NCBI GenBank assembly: GCA_046727955.1
Contig: JBKPDO010000203.1
Span: forward strand, 1-14,937
DNA length: 14,937 bases
DNA from: DASVXQ01 sp046727955
GTDB taxonomy: Bacteria; Actinomycetota; CALGFH01
Direction of reading: 5' to 3'
The position numbers and the translations under genes are program-made. Of the stretch, positions 1-5,954 are shown piece by piece; the stretch's first letter is position 1; the number at the start of each line of letters is the position of its first letter. The notes under the pieces are model-generated. The model saw nothing but the letters and a program-made list of their open reading frames with translations. It did not search any database and was not told the origin of the DNA.

Positions 1-755
1 GCGCAATGCAGCGTGAGCGCCAGGTCGTCGACGCGGGCCCGTTCCCCCATGAAGTCGAAGTCGGCCAGCAGCACCGCACGCCCATGGCGAAACAGCACGT
101 TGTTGTCCCAGAAGTCGCCGTGGACCAACTGCCTGGGCAGCCGGGAGGCCAGTCCCGCCTCGGCATGGGTGACCAGGTCGGCGAGCTCCTCGGCCACGTC
201 AGCCAGGCTGCGCTCAGCAGGCGTGGGCCTCCAGCCTCGGATCCGCGCGGTTCCCCGGCGGGTCTGTGTCTGGACGTCGGCGGGTTCGAGGTGGTTGGCG
301 AACCGCGGCCGGCGTCCCTCCTCGCCGACCTCGACATGACGCAGCAGGTTGTGGGTCTGGGCCAGCAGCGCCATCCCGACCTCGAGGCGCCCCCAGCAGT
401 CCATGACGGCATCGTGGTCCACGTAGGCCTCCACCTCGACCAGCCGGCCCTGGAGGCTGATCCATGGCGCGCCCCGGAGGGTCTGCACCAGCGGGGCGCA
501 TGGCACGCCCCCGGCCAGCAGGACGCCTCGGGCCTGGTGGATCGCGCCCAGTCGCTCCGGCGTGACGTGGGGTCGATGGACCCGAACCACGTACCTGCGG
601 TGGGTTTCGCCAACCAGCAGGTTCAGGCTGGAAGACCCACCCAGGTCGATCCTCTCGGCGAACCAGCCCAGCCCCCAATGGTCCCGCAGCGCTTGCAGCA
701 GGCCGGGGCCAGGCCGAGCCCGCAACCCCCGGCGGCCGCCGTCGGCGTCATCCAT
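1..755 (-). CDS. APH-fold phosphotransferase (aminoglycoside phosphotransferase / homoserine kinase II-like), 3' end cut by window
   Basis: The reverse strand reads open from an ATG at 755 to the left edge, giving about 251 residues with no stop, so the C-terminus is missing. The protein kinase-like (APH) fold is shown by a Brenner-type catalytic loop HGDFWDNN at residues 212-219 (catalytic Asp214, metal ligand Asn219) and by ADFDF at 231-235, where Asp232 is the DFG-like metal ligand. The N-terminal lobe has a glycine/serine-rich nucleotide loop (LGGSSSLNLLVG) and a strand YVVRVH. Such enzymes transfer the gamma-phosphate of ATP to a small-molecule hydroxyl; members include antibiotic, choline, homoserine and fructosamine kinases. 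The substrate cannot be told from sequence. The start is fixed by an in-frame stop at 774-776, a few codons upstream. The same DNA is open on the plus strand, but that frame has no recognisable motif. Confidence 0.8.
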   Translation of the reverse strand, partial: MDDADGGRRGLRARPGPGLLQALRDHWGLGWFAERIDLGGSSSLNLLVGETHRRYVVRVHRPHVTPERLGAIHQARGVLLAGGVPCAPLVQTLRGAPWISLQGRLVEVEAYVDHDAVMDCWGRLEVGMALLAQTHNLLRHVEVGEEGRRPRFANHLEPADVQTQTRRGTARIRGWRPTPAERSLADVAEELADLVTHAEAGLASRLPRQLVHGDFWDNNVLFRHGRAVLLADFDFMGERARVDDLALTLHC

Positions 756-804
756 GACCTGACCGTAGCGTTCTCAAGCCCCGCCAGGCGACCGCCGGCT
801 CCTT

Positions 805-827
805 GACGTACAGAGGAACCCTTCTGA
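805..827 (-). repeat. 23-bp direct repeat, copy 1
   Basis: GACGTACAGAGGAACCCTTC followed by TGA (plus strand) matches the sequence at 1567-1589 at 21 of 23 positions. It lies 50 bp upstream of the minus-strand phosphotransferase start. It could be a regulatory site shared by the two minus-strand genes or a duplicated cassette boundary; the sequence alone does not decide. Confidence 0.5.
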
Positions 828-866
828 GCATCCCTGGACGCTGTCGGCGCCCTCGGCTCGCCGCCG

Positions 867-903
867 GGGCGCTGGCTTACCCGCCGCTTTGACGACAGCG
901 CCC
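867..903 (-). terminator. Candidate hairpin terminator after the P-loop gene
   Basis: An 8-bp perfect inverted repeat, GGGCGCTG (867-874) and CAGCGCCC (896-903), with a 21-nt loop, lies a few bases past the stop of the minus-strand P-loop gene. There is no clear U-tract, which is common in high-GC actinobacteria. It would separate that gene from the phosphotransferase gene downstream. Confidence 0.35.
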
Positions 904-909
904 ACCTCG

Positions 910-1458
910 TCAGCTGCCGAGACGGGCCAGCCAGGCGGCGGCCTGGCGAGGTGCGGTGAACCGCAGGCGGCGGGTGTGGGCGAGCTCGGGCCGGGCAAGC
1001 AGCTCGGCGATCTGGGCGTGTCGGGCGGCGTGCGTCTGCGCGGCCCAGCGCACCGGGTGCGTCGGCGTCCACCAGCGCCACGGCGGCACGCAGATGTGAG
1101 CGCCGTCGGCGCGGGCGGTTAGCCAGAGCCGGACCGAACGGGTAACGACTCGGCGGAGAACGACGAGGCGCCTGTAGTCCAGCGCGACAACCGTGTCGGC
1201 GTGCGGGTAGACCAGCGCCTCGGCGTTGTACGGCGCCCCGTCGAACACCCAGCGCTGGCCCGCAGCGGCAACGGCGGCCGCAACCCGCGCGGCGAAGCCA
1301 GAGGATTCGTCGTCGCCCAACGCGTCGCGTTCGATATGCCGGGCGCCCAGCCGGGCGGCGAGCACGCGGGCGAGCGTCGTCTTGCCGGCGCCGGCACAGC
1401 CGACCAGCACGATCCGCTCGGGGACCGGCTCAGTGTTGCCTGCGTGACTCGCGGTCAT
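910..1458 (-). CDS. P-loop NTPase, adenylate-kinase/FlaR-like small nucleotide kinase family
   Basis: A 182-residue protein with a clear Walker A motif GCAGAGKTT at residues 20-28 after a hydrophobic strand (IVLVG). An IERD acidic segment near 42-45 follows, then WVFDGAPYN and a hydrophobic strand DTVVALDYRR in the region that forms the lid and second acidic site in adenylate/shikimate kinase-like folds. The layout resembles the small 'topology modulation' (FlaR-type) P-loop proteins of about 170-190 residues, whose substrate is mostly unknown. The tail is rich in Arg, Trp and Ala. The start is an ATG at 1458. A TACTGT -10-like hexamer ends 7 nt before it and there is no Shine-Dalgarno, so a leaderless mRNA is plausible. 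The gene is bracketed by the 23-bp direct repeats at 805-827 and 1567-1589. Confidence 0.8.
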   Translation of the reverse strand: MTASHAGNTEPVPERIVLVGCAGAGKTTLARVLAARLGARHIERDALGDDESSGFAARVAAAVAAAGQRWVFDGAPYNAEALVYPHADTVVALDYRRLVVLRRVVTRSVRLWLTARADGAHICVPPWRWWTPTHPVRWAAQTHAARHAQIAELLARPELAHTRRLRFTAPRQAAAWLARLGS

Positions 1459-1465
1459 GCATCAG

Positions 1466-1487
1466 ACAGTACCGACCACCTGCAGGT
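1466..1487 (-). promoter_or_regulatory. Candidate leaderless promoter (-10 TACTGT) with adjacent palindrome
   Basis: On the minus strand, TACTGT (1471 to 1466) is followed by 7 nt and the ATG at 1458, the spacing expected of leaderless actinobacterial transcripts. Immediately upstream is a perfect 10-bp palindrome ACCTGCAGGT (1478-1487), which could be a repressor half-site pair or chance. No good -35 element is visible. Confidence 0.35.
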
Positions 1488-1566
1488 CTGCCCGCAACCA
1501 GCTCTACGGTCCCCACATCCGTATGAATCTCGAGTAGATCGACACGGCCGCCGCCACTTCGCACTC

Positions 1567-1589
1567 GACATACAGAGGAACCGTTCTGA
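1567..1589 (-). repeat. 23-bp direct repeat, copy 2
   Basis: GACATACAGAGGAACCGTTC followed by TGA (plus strand) is the second copy of the repeat at 805-827, in the same orientation. It lies about 109 bp upstream of the P-loop gene start. On the minus strand both copies could encode VPLYV within tiny ORFs (MLRRVPLYVKEP and MPGPVRTVPLYVEC), so a leader peptide is an alternative reading. Confidence 0.5.
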
Positions 1590-1713
1590 CCGGACCAGGC
1601 ATCTTCAGCAGGGTCCCAGGGCCGCCTCGCCCAGGTTGCCCTCCGGCACCGGCAGCAGGCGCGCAGACGCCGCCCGGGCGGCGAGCGCGCTGGGCCCCCC
1701 CAGCCAGCACGGC
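1590..1713. other. Non-coding stretch downstream of the original yraN end
   Basis: This is the native DNA that followed yraN before the IS607 insertion. It holds a 16-bp perfect palindrome without a loop (1668-1683, CGCCGCCCGGGCGGCG) and a G/C run near 1694-1701. I see no convincing gene. The short open frames here (for example residues reading LLPVPEGNLGEAALG) are not recognisable. Confidence 0.4.
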
Positions 1714-1726
1714 TCAGAACACCGTT
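1714..1726 (-). pseudogene. yraN: Severed last codons of yraN, displaced to the far side of the IS607 element
   Basis: On the minus strand, the bases after the presumed right end read AACGGTGTTCTGA. Joined to GTCGC at the left-end side (3840 to 3836), they give GTC GCA ACG GTG TTC TGA, that is VATVF and a stop. This supplies the missing YraN terminus (VEHLERVATVF) in the form family members usually have, ending in a hydrophobic residue plus Phe. The rebuilt protein would be 171 residues. The junction rests on frame restoration and a shared GC dinucleotide, not on known end sequences. Confidence 0.55.
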
Positions 1727-1728
1727 GC

Positions 1729-1880
1729 CGAATCAGTAAGCATCTGTGACTTGCATGCTGACCGGCACCCCTGTTCGGGGTTCCTCGCCCCGTGCTGCTG
1801 GGGCTTGGTTCTGGTGTCATCGGCCCCCGCCACCATGGGTGGTCTTCTGGGGCCTCGCACGCCCGCGCAGAACGTGAGCC
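1729..1880 (-). ncRNA. Candidate omega-RNA (reRNA) at the tnpB 3' end
   Basis: TnpB proteins use a guide RNA made from the 3' end of tnpB and the element's right end. Here three consecutive hairpins follow the tnpB stop: GCCCC/GGGGC (1787-1804), ACCCC/GGGGT with loop GAACA on the minus strand (1767-1781), and AGCAT/ATGCT (1739-1759). The last stem stops about 10 nt before the inferred right end. The guide would be the flanking host sequence on the minus strand, AACGGTGTTCTGAGCCGTGC (1726 to 1707), which is the end of the original yraN gene. The upstream boundary inside tnpB is a guess; only the 3' hairpins are seen directly. Confidence 0.45.
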
Positions 1881-3181
1881 TGCCCGCCGTGGTCACCCAC
1901 GCACGGCACCGGGGCGGCAACTCCACCCCGCTGGACACCCCGGTCGCCATTGACGGCGACCGGTCCGGTCCAGTCACGGAGGTTACGGGCCGCGTTGGCG
2001 TTGCGGTCCACGATCGTCCCACACGCCGGGCACGCCCATGCCCGCTGGCTGAGCTTGAGATCGGCCAGGTAGCCGCCGCAGCCGCAGTGGGTCTTGGACG
2101 ACGCGAACCACCGGTCGGCCACCAGCAGCCGACCGCCCTGCTGGGCAGTCTTGTAGGCCAGGATCGGGCGCACCCTGCCGATCCCGGCCTGGGCGACGCT
2201 GCGCCGAAACGCCCGCCGGCCCATCCCGCGGCCCATCGCGGCGACGTCGAGATCCTCCACGACGATGGTGGCGTAGCGGCGCGCCAGGGTGGTGGTCAGC
2301 AGGTGGACCTGGTTGGTGCGGAGGTTGGCCGCTTGCCGGTCCAGGGCCGCCAGCTTGGCGCTCGCCTGGCGGTGGCCTCGGGAGCCGACGATGCGGCGGG
2401 ACCGCTGCCGGGCGACCCGGCGGCGCTTCATGTGGGTCTGGACCCACGGGGCGGGATGGGCGACCCGCTGGATGGTGTCGTCGTCGTGGGCGATGACCGC
2501 CCATTGGTGCCCGATCCCCAGGTCGATCCCGCACCGCGCGTCGGGCTGCGCTGGGGTGCGGGGGCTGTGGCAGACGATCGTGGCGACCGACACAACCAGC
2601 CGCCCGCCATGCTCGGCGAGGGTCATCGACAGGATCCGCGCCTGGCCCTTGGCAAGGGGGCGTTGCAGCCGCCGGGTGTTTTCCTTGGACCGCAGCCGCC
2701 CGATCACCGGCAGGGTGAGGTGGCGGCGGTCGGCCTCCAGGCGCATCGCCCCGGTGGTGAAGCGGACCCGGCCACGATCCCGGCGGCGTGCCTTGAAGCG
2801 GGGGAACCCGACCCGCCGGCCCGCCCGCCGGCCTGCCTTGCTGTCCGACCAGTTGTGCAGGGCGGCGACCAGGTCGGCGATCCCCGACGCGTAGGCCTCC
2901 TTGGAGCACTGGGGCCACCACGGCGCGACCTGCTGCTTGGCCTGGTTCCACGCCTTGCGGAGCGTGGGTAGGCTCCACCCAAGCGCCGGCACCGCAGGGT
3001 CGACCGCCCGCGCGTCGAGGTTGGCTTTGACCTGGGCCAGTGCCCAATTGTGGGCGAACCGCCGGGCGCCGAAATGCTGCCGGATCAGCTCCTGCTGCGC
3101 GGCGGTGGTCACCTCCACCTCGAACCGAAAGCCGCGGGCAACCCAGCCCTGGGGGATCTCGAACTGCTGGCGCGCGCCCAT
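1817..3181 (-). CDS. tnpB: IS607-associated TnpB, RuvC-like RNA-guided endonuclease family, with atypical active-site residues
   Basis: A 454-residue protein with an N-terminal helix-turn-helix OrfB-type region (QQELIRQHFGARRFAHNWAL, about 29-48), a basic central region, and a split RuvC nuclease. RuvC-I is GIDLGIGH with Asp220; RuvC-II is VVEDLDV with Glu309. The zinc ribbon and RuvC-III follow at 361-399 (SSKTHCGCGG ... CPACG ... VDRNANAA). In most relatives the last motif is DRDxNAA; here residue 394 is Asn. The first zinc pair is also changed: the usual CxxC reads His365-Cys-Gly-Cys368, while Cys384 and Cys387 are normal. TnpB cuts DNA guided by omega-RNA and helps retain the element after excision. 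The ATG overlaps the tnpA stop (TGATG), suggesting coupled translation. The tail after residue 405 is low-complexity and overlaps the presumed omega-RNA, as is usual. Confidence 0.9.
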   Translation of the reverse strand: MGARQQFEIPQGWVARGFRFEVEVTTAAQQELIRQHFGARRFAHNWALAQVKANLDARAVDPAVPALGWSLPTLRKAWNQAKQQVAPWWPQCSKEAYASGIADLVAALHNWSDSKAGRRAGRRVGFPRFKARRRDRGRVRFTTGAMRLEADRRHLTLPVIGRLRSKENTRRLQRPLAKGQARILSMTLAEHGGRLVVSVATIVCHSPRTPAQPDARCGIDLGIGHQWAVIAHDDDTIQRVAHPAPWVQTHMKRRRVARQRSRRIVGSRGHRQASAKLAALDRQAANLRTNQVHLLTTTLARRYATIVVEDLDVAAMGRGMGRRAFRRSVAQAGIGRVRPILAYKTAQQGGRLLVADRWFASSKTHCGCGGYLADLKLSQRAWACPACGTIVDRNANAARNLRDWTGPVAVNGDRGVQRGGVAAPVPCVGDHGGQAHVLRGRARPQKTTHGGGGR

Positions 3182-3777
3182 CAGCGGTCCCGGTGACCGG
3201 TGGGATCGGGGCGGGCAGGCTGCTTGGCGCAGGTCAGCGCCCGCATGGCGCGGTTGCGGGCGCCACGGCGACCATACAGCCGGGCGCAGAAGCTGGTCAG
3301 CACCTCGACCATGTCACGCACGAGGTCGTCGTCGGTTTCGCCGGGGTCGACCACCACCAGCTTGCGGCCCTGCGCGGCCAGCGCCGCCTCCAACTGCTCG
3401 ACCCCGAAGCGGGCCAGCCGGTCGCGATGCTCCACCACGATCGTGGTCGCCTGCGGCTCGGCGAGCAGCCGCCGCAGCCTCGGCCGCTTGCCGTCAAGGC
3501 CGGAGCCGACCTCACAGATCACCTCGTTGACCGCCAAGCCCTGCCCGGCGGCCCACTGGGTCACCCGGCAGGCCTGGCGGTCCAGATCAACACGCTGGTC
3601 GTGGGAGGACACCCGCGCGTAGACGACCAAACGGCCGGCACGGCTTGGCTCGACGTCCACCAGGATCGTTCCCGTCGAGGTCTGCCGCGCGGGCACGGGA
3701 AGCTTGCCGGCCCGCCACCATCGCCACGCCGTCGTGTAGTGGATGCCCTCGCGTCGCGCCCACTCGGAAAGCTTCAC
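3181..3777 (-). CDS. tnpA: IS607-family TnpA serine recombinase/transposase
   Basis: The GTG at 3777 gives 198 residues. It begins with a MerR-like winged helix (VKLSEWARREGIHYTTAWRW, residues 1-20, then WRAGKLPVPARQ), which binds the element ends. A resolvase/invertase catalytic domain follows: YARVSS at 53-58 (catalytic Ser57 by analogy with resolvases), then DLDRQ and EHRDRLARFG. The C-terminal YGRRGARNRAMRAL motif is typical of IS607 TnpA. The enzyme carries out excision and insertion through a covalent 5'-phosphoserine link. I chose the GTG because homologues start at this KLSEWA-like motif, but the frame is open upstream through the left end into yraN. A YraN-TnpA fusion of 384 residues (4335 to 3181) is therefore possible. 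The stop overlaps tnpB by one base. Confidence 0.9.
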   Translation of the reverse strand: MKLSEWARREGIHYTTAWRWWRAGKLPVPARQTSTGTILVDVEPSRAGRLVVYARVSSHDQRVDLDRQACRVTQWAAGQGLAVNEVICEVGSGLDGKRPRLRRLLAEPQATTIVVEHRDRLARFGVEQLEAALAAQGRKLVVVDPGETDDDLVRDMVEVLTSFCARLYGRRGARNRAMRALTCAKQPARPDPTGHRDR

Positions 3778-3836
3778 GCCGCCGACACTAGCACACACGT
3801 TCACCCATGTTCGCCTACCCGTCGGCCAGCAGTTCG

Positions 3837-4335
3837 CGACCCTCTCCAGATGCTCCACAGTGGGAGAGGCGCTTGGGGGCCCGGTGGTGCCGCGCGATCC
3901 GGTAGCGTCGTGCGGCCCGGTAGCGCCGCGCGACCCGGTAGCGTCGTGCGACCAGGTGGCGCCGTGCGGCCAGGTGACGGTCACCACGTCGAAGCGGACC
4001 CTGCAGGGTCCCTGGTCGACGCTGCTCAGATAGGCGGCCGCGAGGCGGCGGAGGCGGGCCTGCTTGGCCGGGGTGACGGCGGCGGCCGCCGTGCCGTAGG
4101 CGTCGCCGCGTCTGGCCTTGACCTCGCAGAAGACCAGCAGCCCGCGGCCGGTGGCGATGATGTCGATCTCTCCCAGACGGCAGCGCCAGTTGCGGGCAAC
4201 CACTCGCAGGCCCGACTCGACGAGCCGGGCACAGGCGAGGTCCTCCCCTCGATGGCCGAGCTCGCCCCGCCGGTCGGGTCCGGCGTGGCGGCGCGCGGTC
4301 GCGCCAGGGTCGTGGTTGCGTGGATCGCTTGACAT
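3837..4335 (-). CDS. yraN: YraN / UPF0102 endonuclease-like protein, last codons replaced by the IS607 insertion
   Basis: The family (UPF0102) has a Holliday-junction-resolvase-like nuclease fold and no settled function. Its signature is visible: GELGHRGEDLACARL at 24-38, NWRCRLGEIDII at 49-60 with Glu56 and Asp58, CEVKARR at 70-76 with Glu71 and Lys73, and RFDVVTV at 114-120. A five-unit hexapeptide repeat (about 123-153) interrupts the C-terminal end before the expected closing PTVEHLERVA (158-167). The native stop is gone: the frame continues through the transposon left end into tnpA. The YraN core is intact, so the product may still work. The start is an ATG at 4335, but its Shine-Dalgarno is weak. 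It lies 90 bp downstream of the LCP gene on the same strand. In Mycobacterium, yraN also follows rnhB and DUF2469 with a few genes between. Confidence 0.88.
3884..3973. repeat. Five tandem 18-bp repeats inside yraN
   Basis: Units begin at 3884, 3902, 3920, 3938 and 3956, with a plus-strand pattern close to GTAGCGYCGYGCGRCCCG. In the YraN frame they encode hexapeptides HGATWS, HDATGS, RGATGP, HDATGS and RGTTGP. Two alternating types (HD and RG) suggest slippage plus duplication of a pair. They lie between the nuclease core and the final strand, where an insertion is likely tolerated. Confidence 0.85.
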
Positions 4336-4348
4336 GGCCGGAACCTAT

Positions 4349-4375
4349 CCGGCCCGCGGCTGCCGCGGGGGCCGG
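4349..4375. terminator. Strong GC hairpin between the LCP gene and yraN
   Basis: CCGGCCCGCGG and CCGCGGGGGCCGG form a near-perfect stem with a three-base loop. It is downstream of the LCP stop (4426) and about 13 bp upstream of the yraN ATG. It could end LCP transcription or act as a structured leader for yraN. There is no U-tract. Confidence 0.35.
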
Positions 4376-4425
4376 CGGCAAAGAATGTGGATAACTTGAT
4401 CGGCCGGACCACAATCGGCCGGACC

Positions 4426-5907
4426 TCAGCAGGGGCGCGGATCGTAGTCGCGCAGCTCGAGGGTCGGCTTGCTGGCGGAGGGCTTCTTCGTGCCCGAGGC
4501 AGGGGGCTGGGTCGACCGGGTGGTGCTATTGGGAGCGGCGGCCGCCTGGCCGGAGACCTGGACGCCGCGGAAATTGCCGCCGAGTAGGAGCGTCACCTCG
4601 CCCGCGGGAAGGGTCGGGTCCTCGTGCAGCTCCACCGTGCCGAGCACGGCGGCCTGTAGGGCCTGGGCCTTGGCAAGCTCGCCCGGAGAATAGGCGATGC
4701 GGGTCACCGCGAGACCTCTGATGCTGGCGTTGCCGACGTCGGCGACGCGGAAGCCCGCCCTGGTGAGCTGGTCGCGGGTACGGGCGGCGAGGCCCTGCAC
4801 CGCGATGGTGTTGCGGACGTGCACCACCGTGGCCGCCGCGACCCCGGAGGGCGCGCCGGCGGAGCTTCCGGGCCGGGTCGTCGTCAGGTCGCGCAGCCCG
4901 AGGAACTTGGCGATCACCTGCTGGGTCGCGGGCTGCTTCACTACCTCGCCCCGGTAGCTGCCGCTCTGCACCAGCGGCTGTGTGGGGATGGTGAAGGTCT
5001 GAAGGTCCGACGGCTTGAAGGAGCGGAAGCGCGTGCCCAGGCGCACCGCGTCGCCGATGTCGAGGCCCTTGTCCTTGGTCAGGTCGTGGACGACGGCGCC
5101 GATGAAGGCGTTGGCCCTGATCGGGTTGGTGAGCCCCGAGGCGAGGCCCCTCTTCAGGACGCCCTCGAGGAACGCCTGCTGGCGGCGGATGCGGCCGAGG
5201 TCTCCGTTCGGGTCCCAGCGGCGCACACCGTTGCGCACGTAGGAGAAGTCGCGGCTGCGGGCCAGCGCGAGCGCCTGGGGGCCGTTGAGGAGCTGGCAGC
5301 CCGCCTGGCGGACGTTCAAGCCGGACATGTTGCGCCCCTGGTTGTCCATGTCCTGAGACGGGTAGGGGAAGAAGACCTTGATACCCCCGAGCGCGTCGAC
5401 GATGCTCTTGAAGCCGTTGAAGTCGATCAGGACGAAGTGGTGGATGGGGACGCCGAAGTCCTGCTCGATGGTCTTGGCCACCCGGCCCGGGCCGCCGGTG
5501 AAGGCGGCGTTGATCTTGTCCGTCGCGCCGGTGTCGGCGATCGGGACGAGCAGGTCGCGCGGGATCGAGACCAGGGAGACCCGGCGCCTGCCGGGATCGA
5601 CCCGCACTACCATGGTCACGTCGTTGCGCTGCCCGACGACGTTGCCGTACTGGCTGTTGGGCCCCGCGCGGGAGTCGGAGCCGACCACGAGGACGTTGAA
5701 CGGCTTGCCGGCCTCCTCGCTGTGCAGCCCGGGCACCTCGACCGAGGCGATCTGACTGAAGCGCCAGCGCGCGTAACCGACGCTACTGACCACCATTACC
5801 AGCAGCACCGCCACGCTGAGGCTGACGAACAGCCGCCGCCGCTTGCGGTGCCGCATGCGCTCCCGTATGGCACGGCTGCGCAGGGCGCGAGACGTGGTGT
5901 CCATCAT
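4426..5907 (-). CDS. LCP (LytR-CpsA-Psr) family glycopolymer ligase with C-terminal LytR_C domain
   Basis: A 493-residue type II membrane protein: a basic cytoplasmic N-terminus (RERMRHRKRRRL), one membrane anchor at about 26-45, then an extracytoplasmic LCP domain at about 69-270. LCP landmarks are NVLVVGSDSR (71-80), RNDVTMVVRVDP (94-105), SLVSIPRDLLVPI (111-123), DKINAAFTGGP (130-140), and DFNGFKSIVDALGGI (162-176). A LytR_C domain (VVHVRNTIAVQGLAARTRDQL and on, about 361-455) and a Ser/Thr/Pro-rich tail ending in Cys follow. LCP enzymes attach polyprenyl-linked glycopolymers (arabinogalactan or teichoic-acid type) to peptidoglycan. Start codons ATGATG at 5907/5904 have no Shine-Dalgarno at normal spacing; a GGGAGG lies about 18 nt upstream. 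It sits 47 bp after the small membrane protein gene, so the two may be cotranscribed. Confidence 0.93.
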   Translation of the reverse strand: MMDTTSRALRSRAIRERMRHRKRRRLFVSLSVAVLLVMVVSSVGYARWRFSQIASVEVPGLHSEEAGKPFNVLVVGSDSRAGPNSQYGNVVGQRNDVTMVVRVDPGRRRVSLVSIPRDLLVPIADTGATDKINAAFTGGPGRVAKTIEQDFGVPIHHFVLIDFNGFKSIVDALGGIKVFFPYPSQDMDNQGRNMSGLNVRQAGCQLLNGPQALALARSRDFSYVRNGVRRWDPNGDLGRIRRQQAFLEGVLKRGLASGLTNPIRANAFIGAVVHDLTKDKGLDIGDAVRLGTRFRSFKPSDLQTFTIPTQPLVQSGSYRGEVVKQPATQQVIAKFLGLRDLTTTRPGSSAGAPSGVAAATVVHVRNTIAVQGLAARTRDQLTRAGFRVADVGNASIRGLAVTRIAYSPGELAKAQALQAAVLGTVELHEDPTLPAGEVTLLLGGNFRGVQVSGQAAAAPNSTTRSTQPPASGTKKPSASKPTLELRDYDPRPC

Positions 5908-5954
5908 AGGAAAGGCAAGCTATCATGCCTCCCTTTGGCGGCGAAATGCGATCT

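Larger units (their letters stand above)
1727..3837 (-). mobile_element. IS607-family transposon (tnpA serine recombinase + tnpB), about 2.1 kb, inserted in yraN
   Basis: Transposition genes tnpA and tnpB are in the standard IS607 order and overlap by one base. IS607 elements use a serine recombinase, make no target duplication beyond a shared core dinucleotide, and have poorly conserved ends, so no terminal inverted repeats are expected or seen. I place the ends where removing the element restores the yraN frame: left end at about 3837 and right end at about 1727, with GC at both junctions. The left-end region (3778-3835) is about 58 bp of non-tnpA sequence and holds no stop in the yraN frame. 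The right end carries three short hairpins after tnpB (1739-1804). Base composition is as GC-rich as the host, so the element may be adapted to this lineage or derive from a related one. Confidence 0.75.

Noticed and set aside
6..806. Plus-strand open frame opposite the phosphotransferase gene
   Set aside because: No recognisable motif; it mirrors the minus-strand gene, which has clear catalytic motifs. Long antisense open frames are expected at this GC content.
1668..1683. 16-bp perfect palindrome as a terminator
   Set aside because: It has no loop and no U-tract, so it would form a poor hairpin; it may be chance in GC-rich DNA.
1751..2971. Long plus-strand open frame opposite tnpB
   Set aside because: Composition is Pro/Gly/Arg-rich antisense of tnpB; RuvC and zinc-ribbon motifs are on the minus strand.
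3884..3973. CRISPR-like spacing in the yraN and lepB repeats
   Set aside because: Units are directly tandem with no spacers and stay in the coding frame.
4386..4394. Perfect DnaA box (TTATCCACA on the minus strand) between the LCP gene and yraN
   Set aside because: A single box in a small AT-richer pocket, with no cluster, no dnaA/dnaN and no unwinding element. High-GC actinobacteria also tend to prefer TTGTCCACA. Most likely chance.
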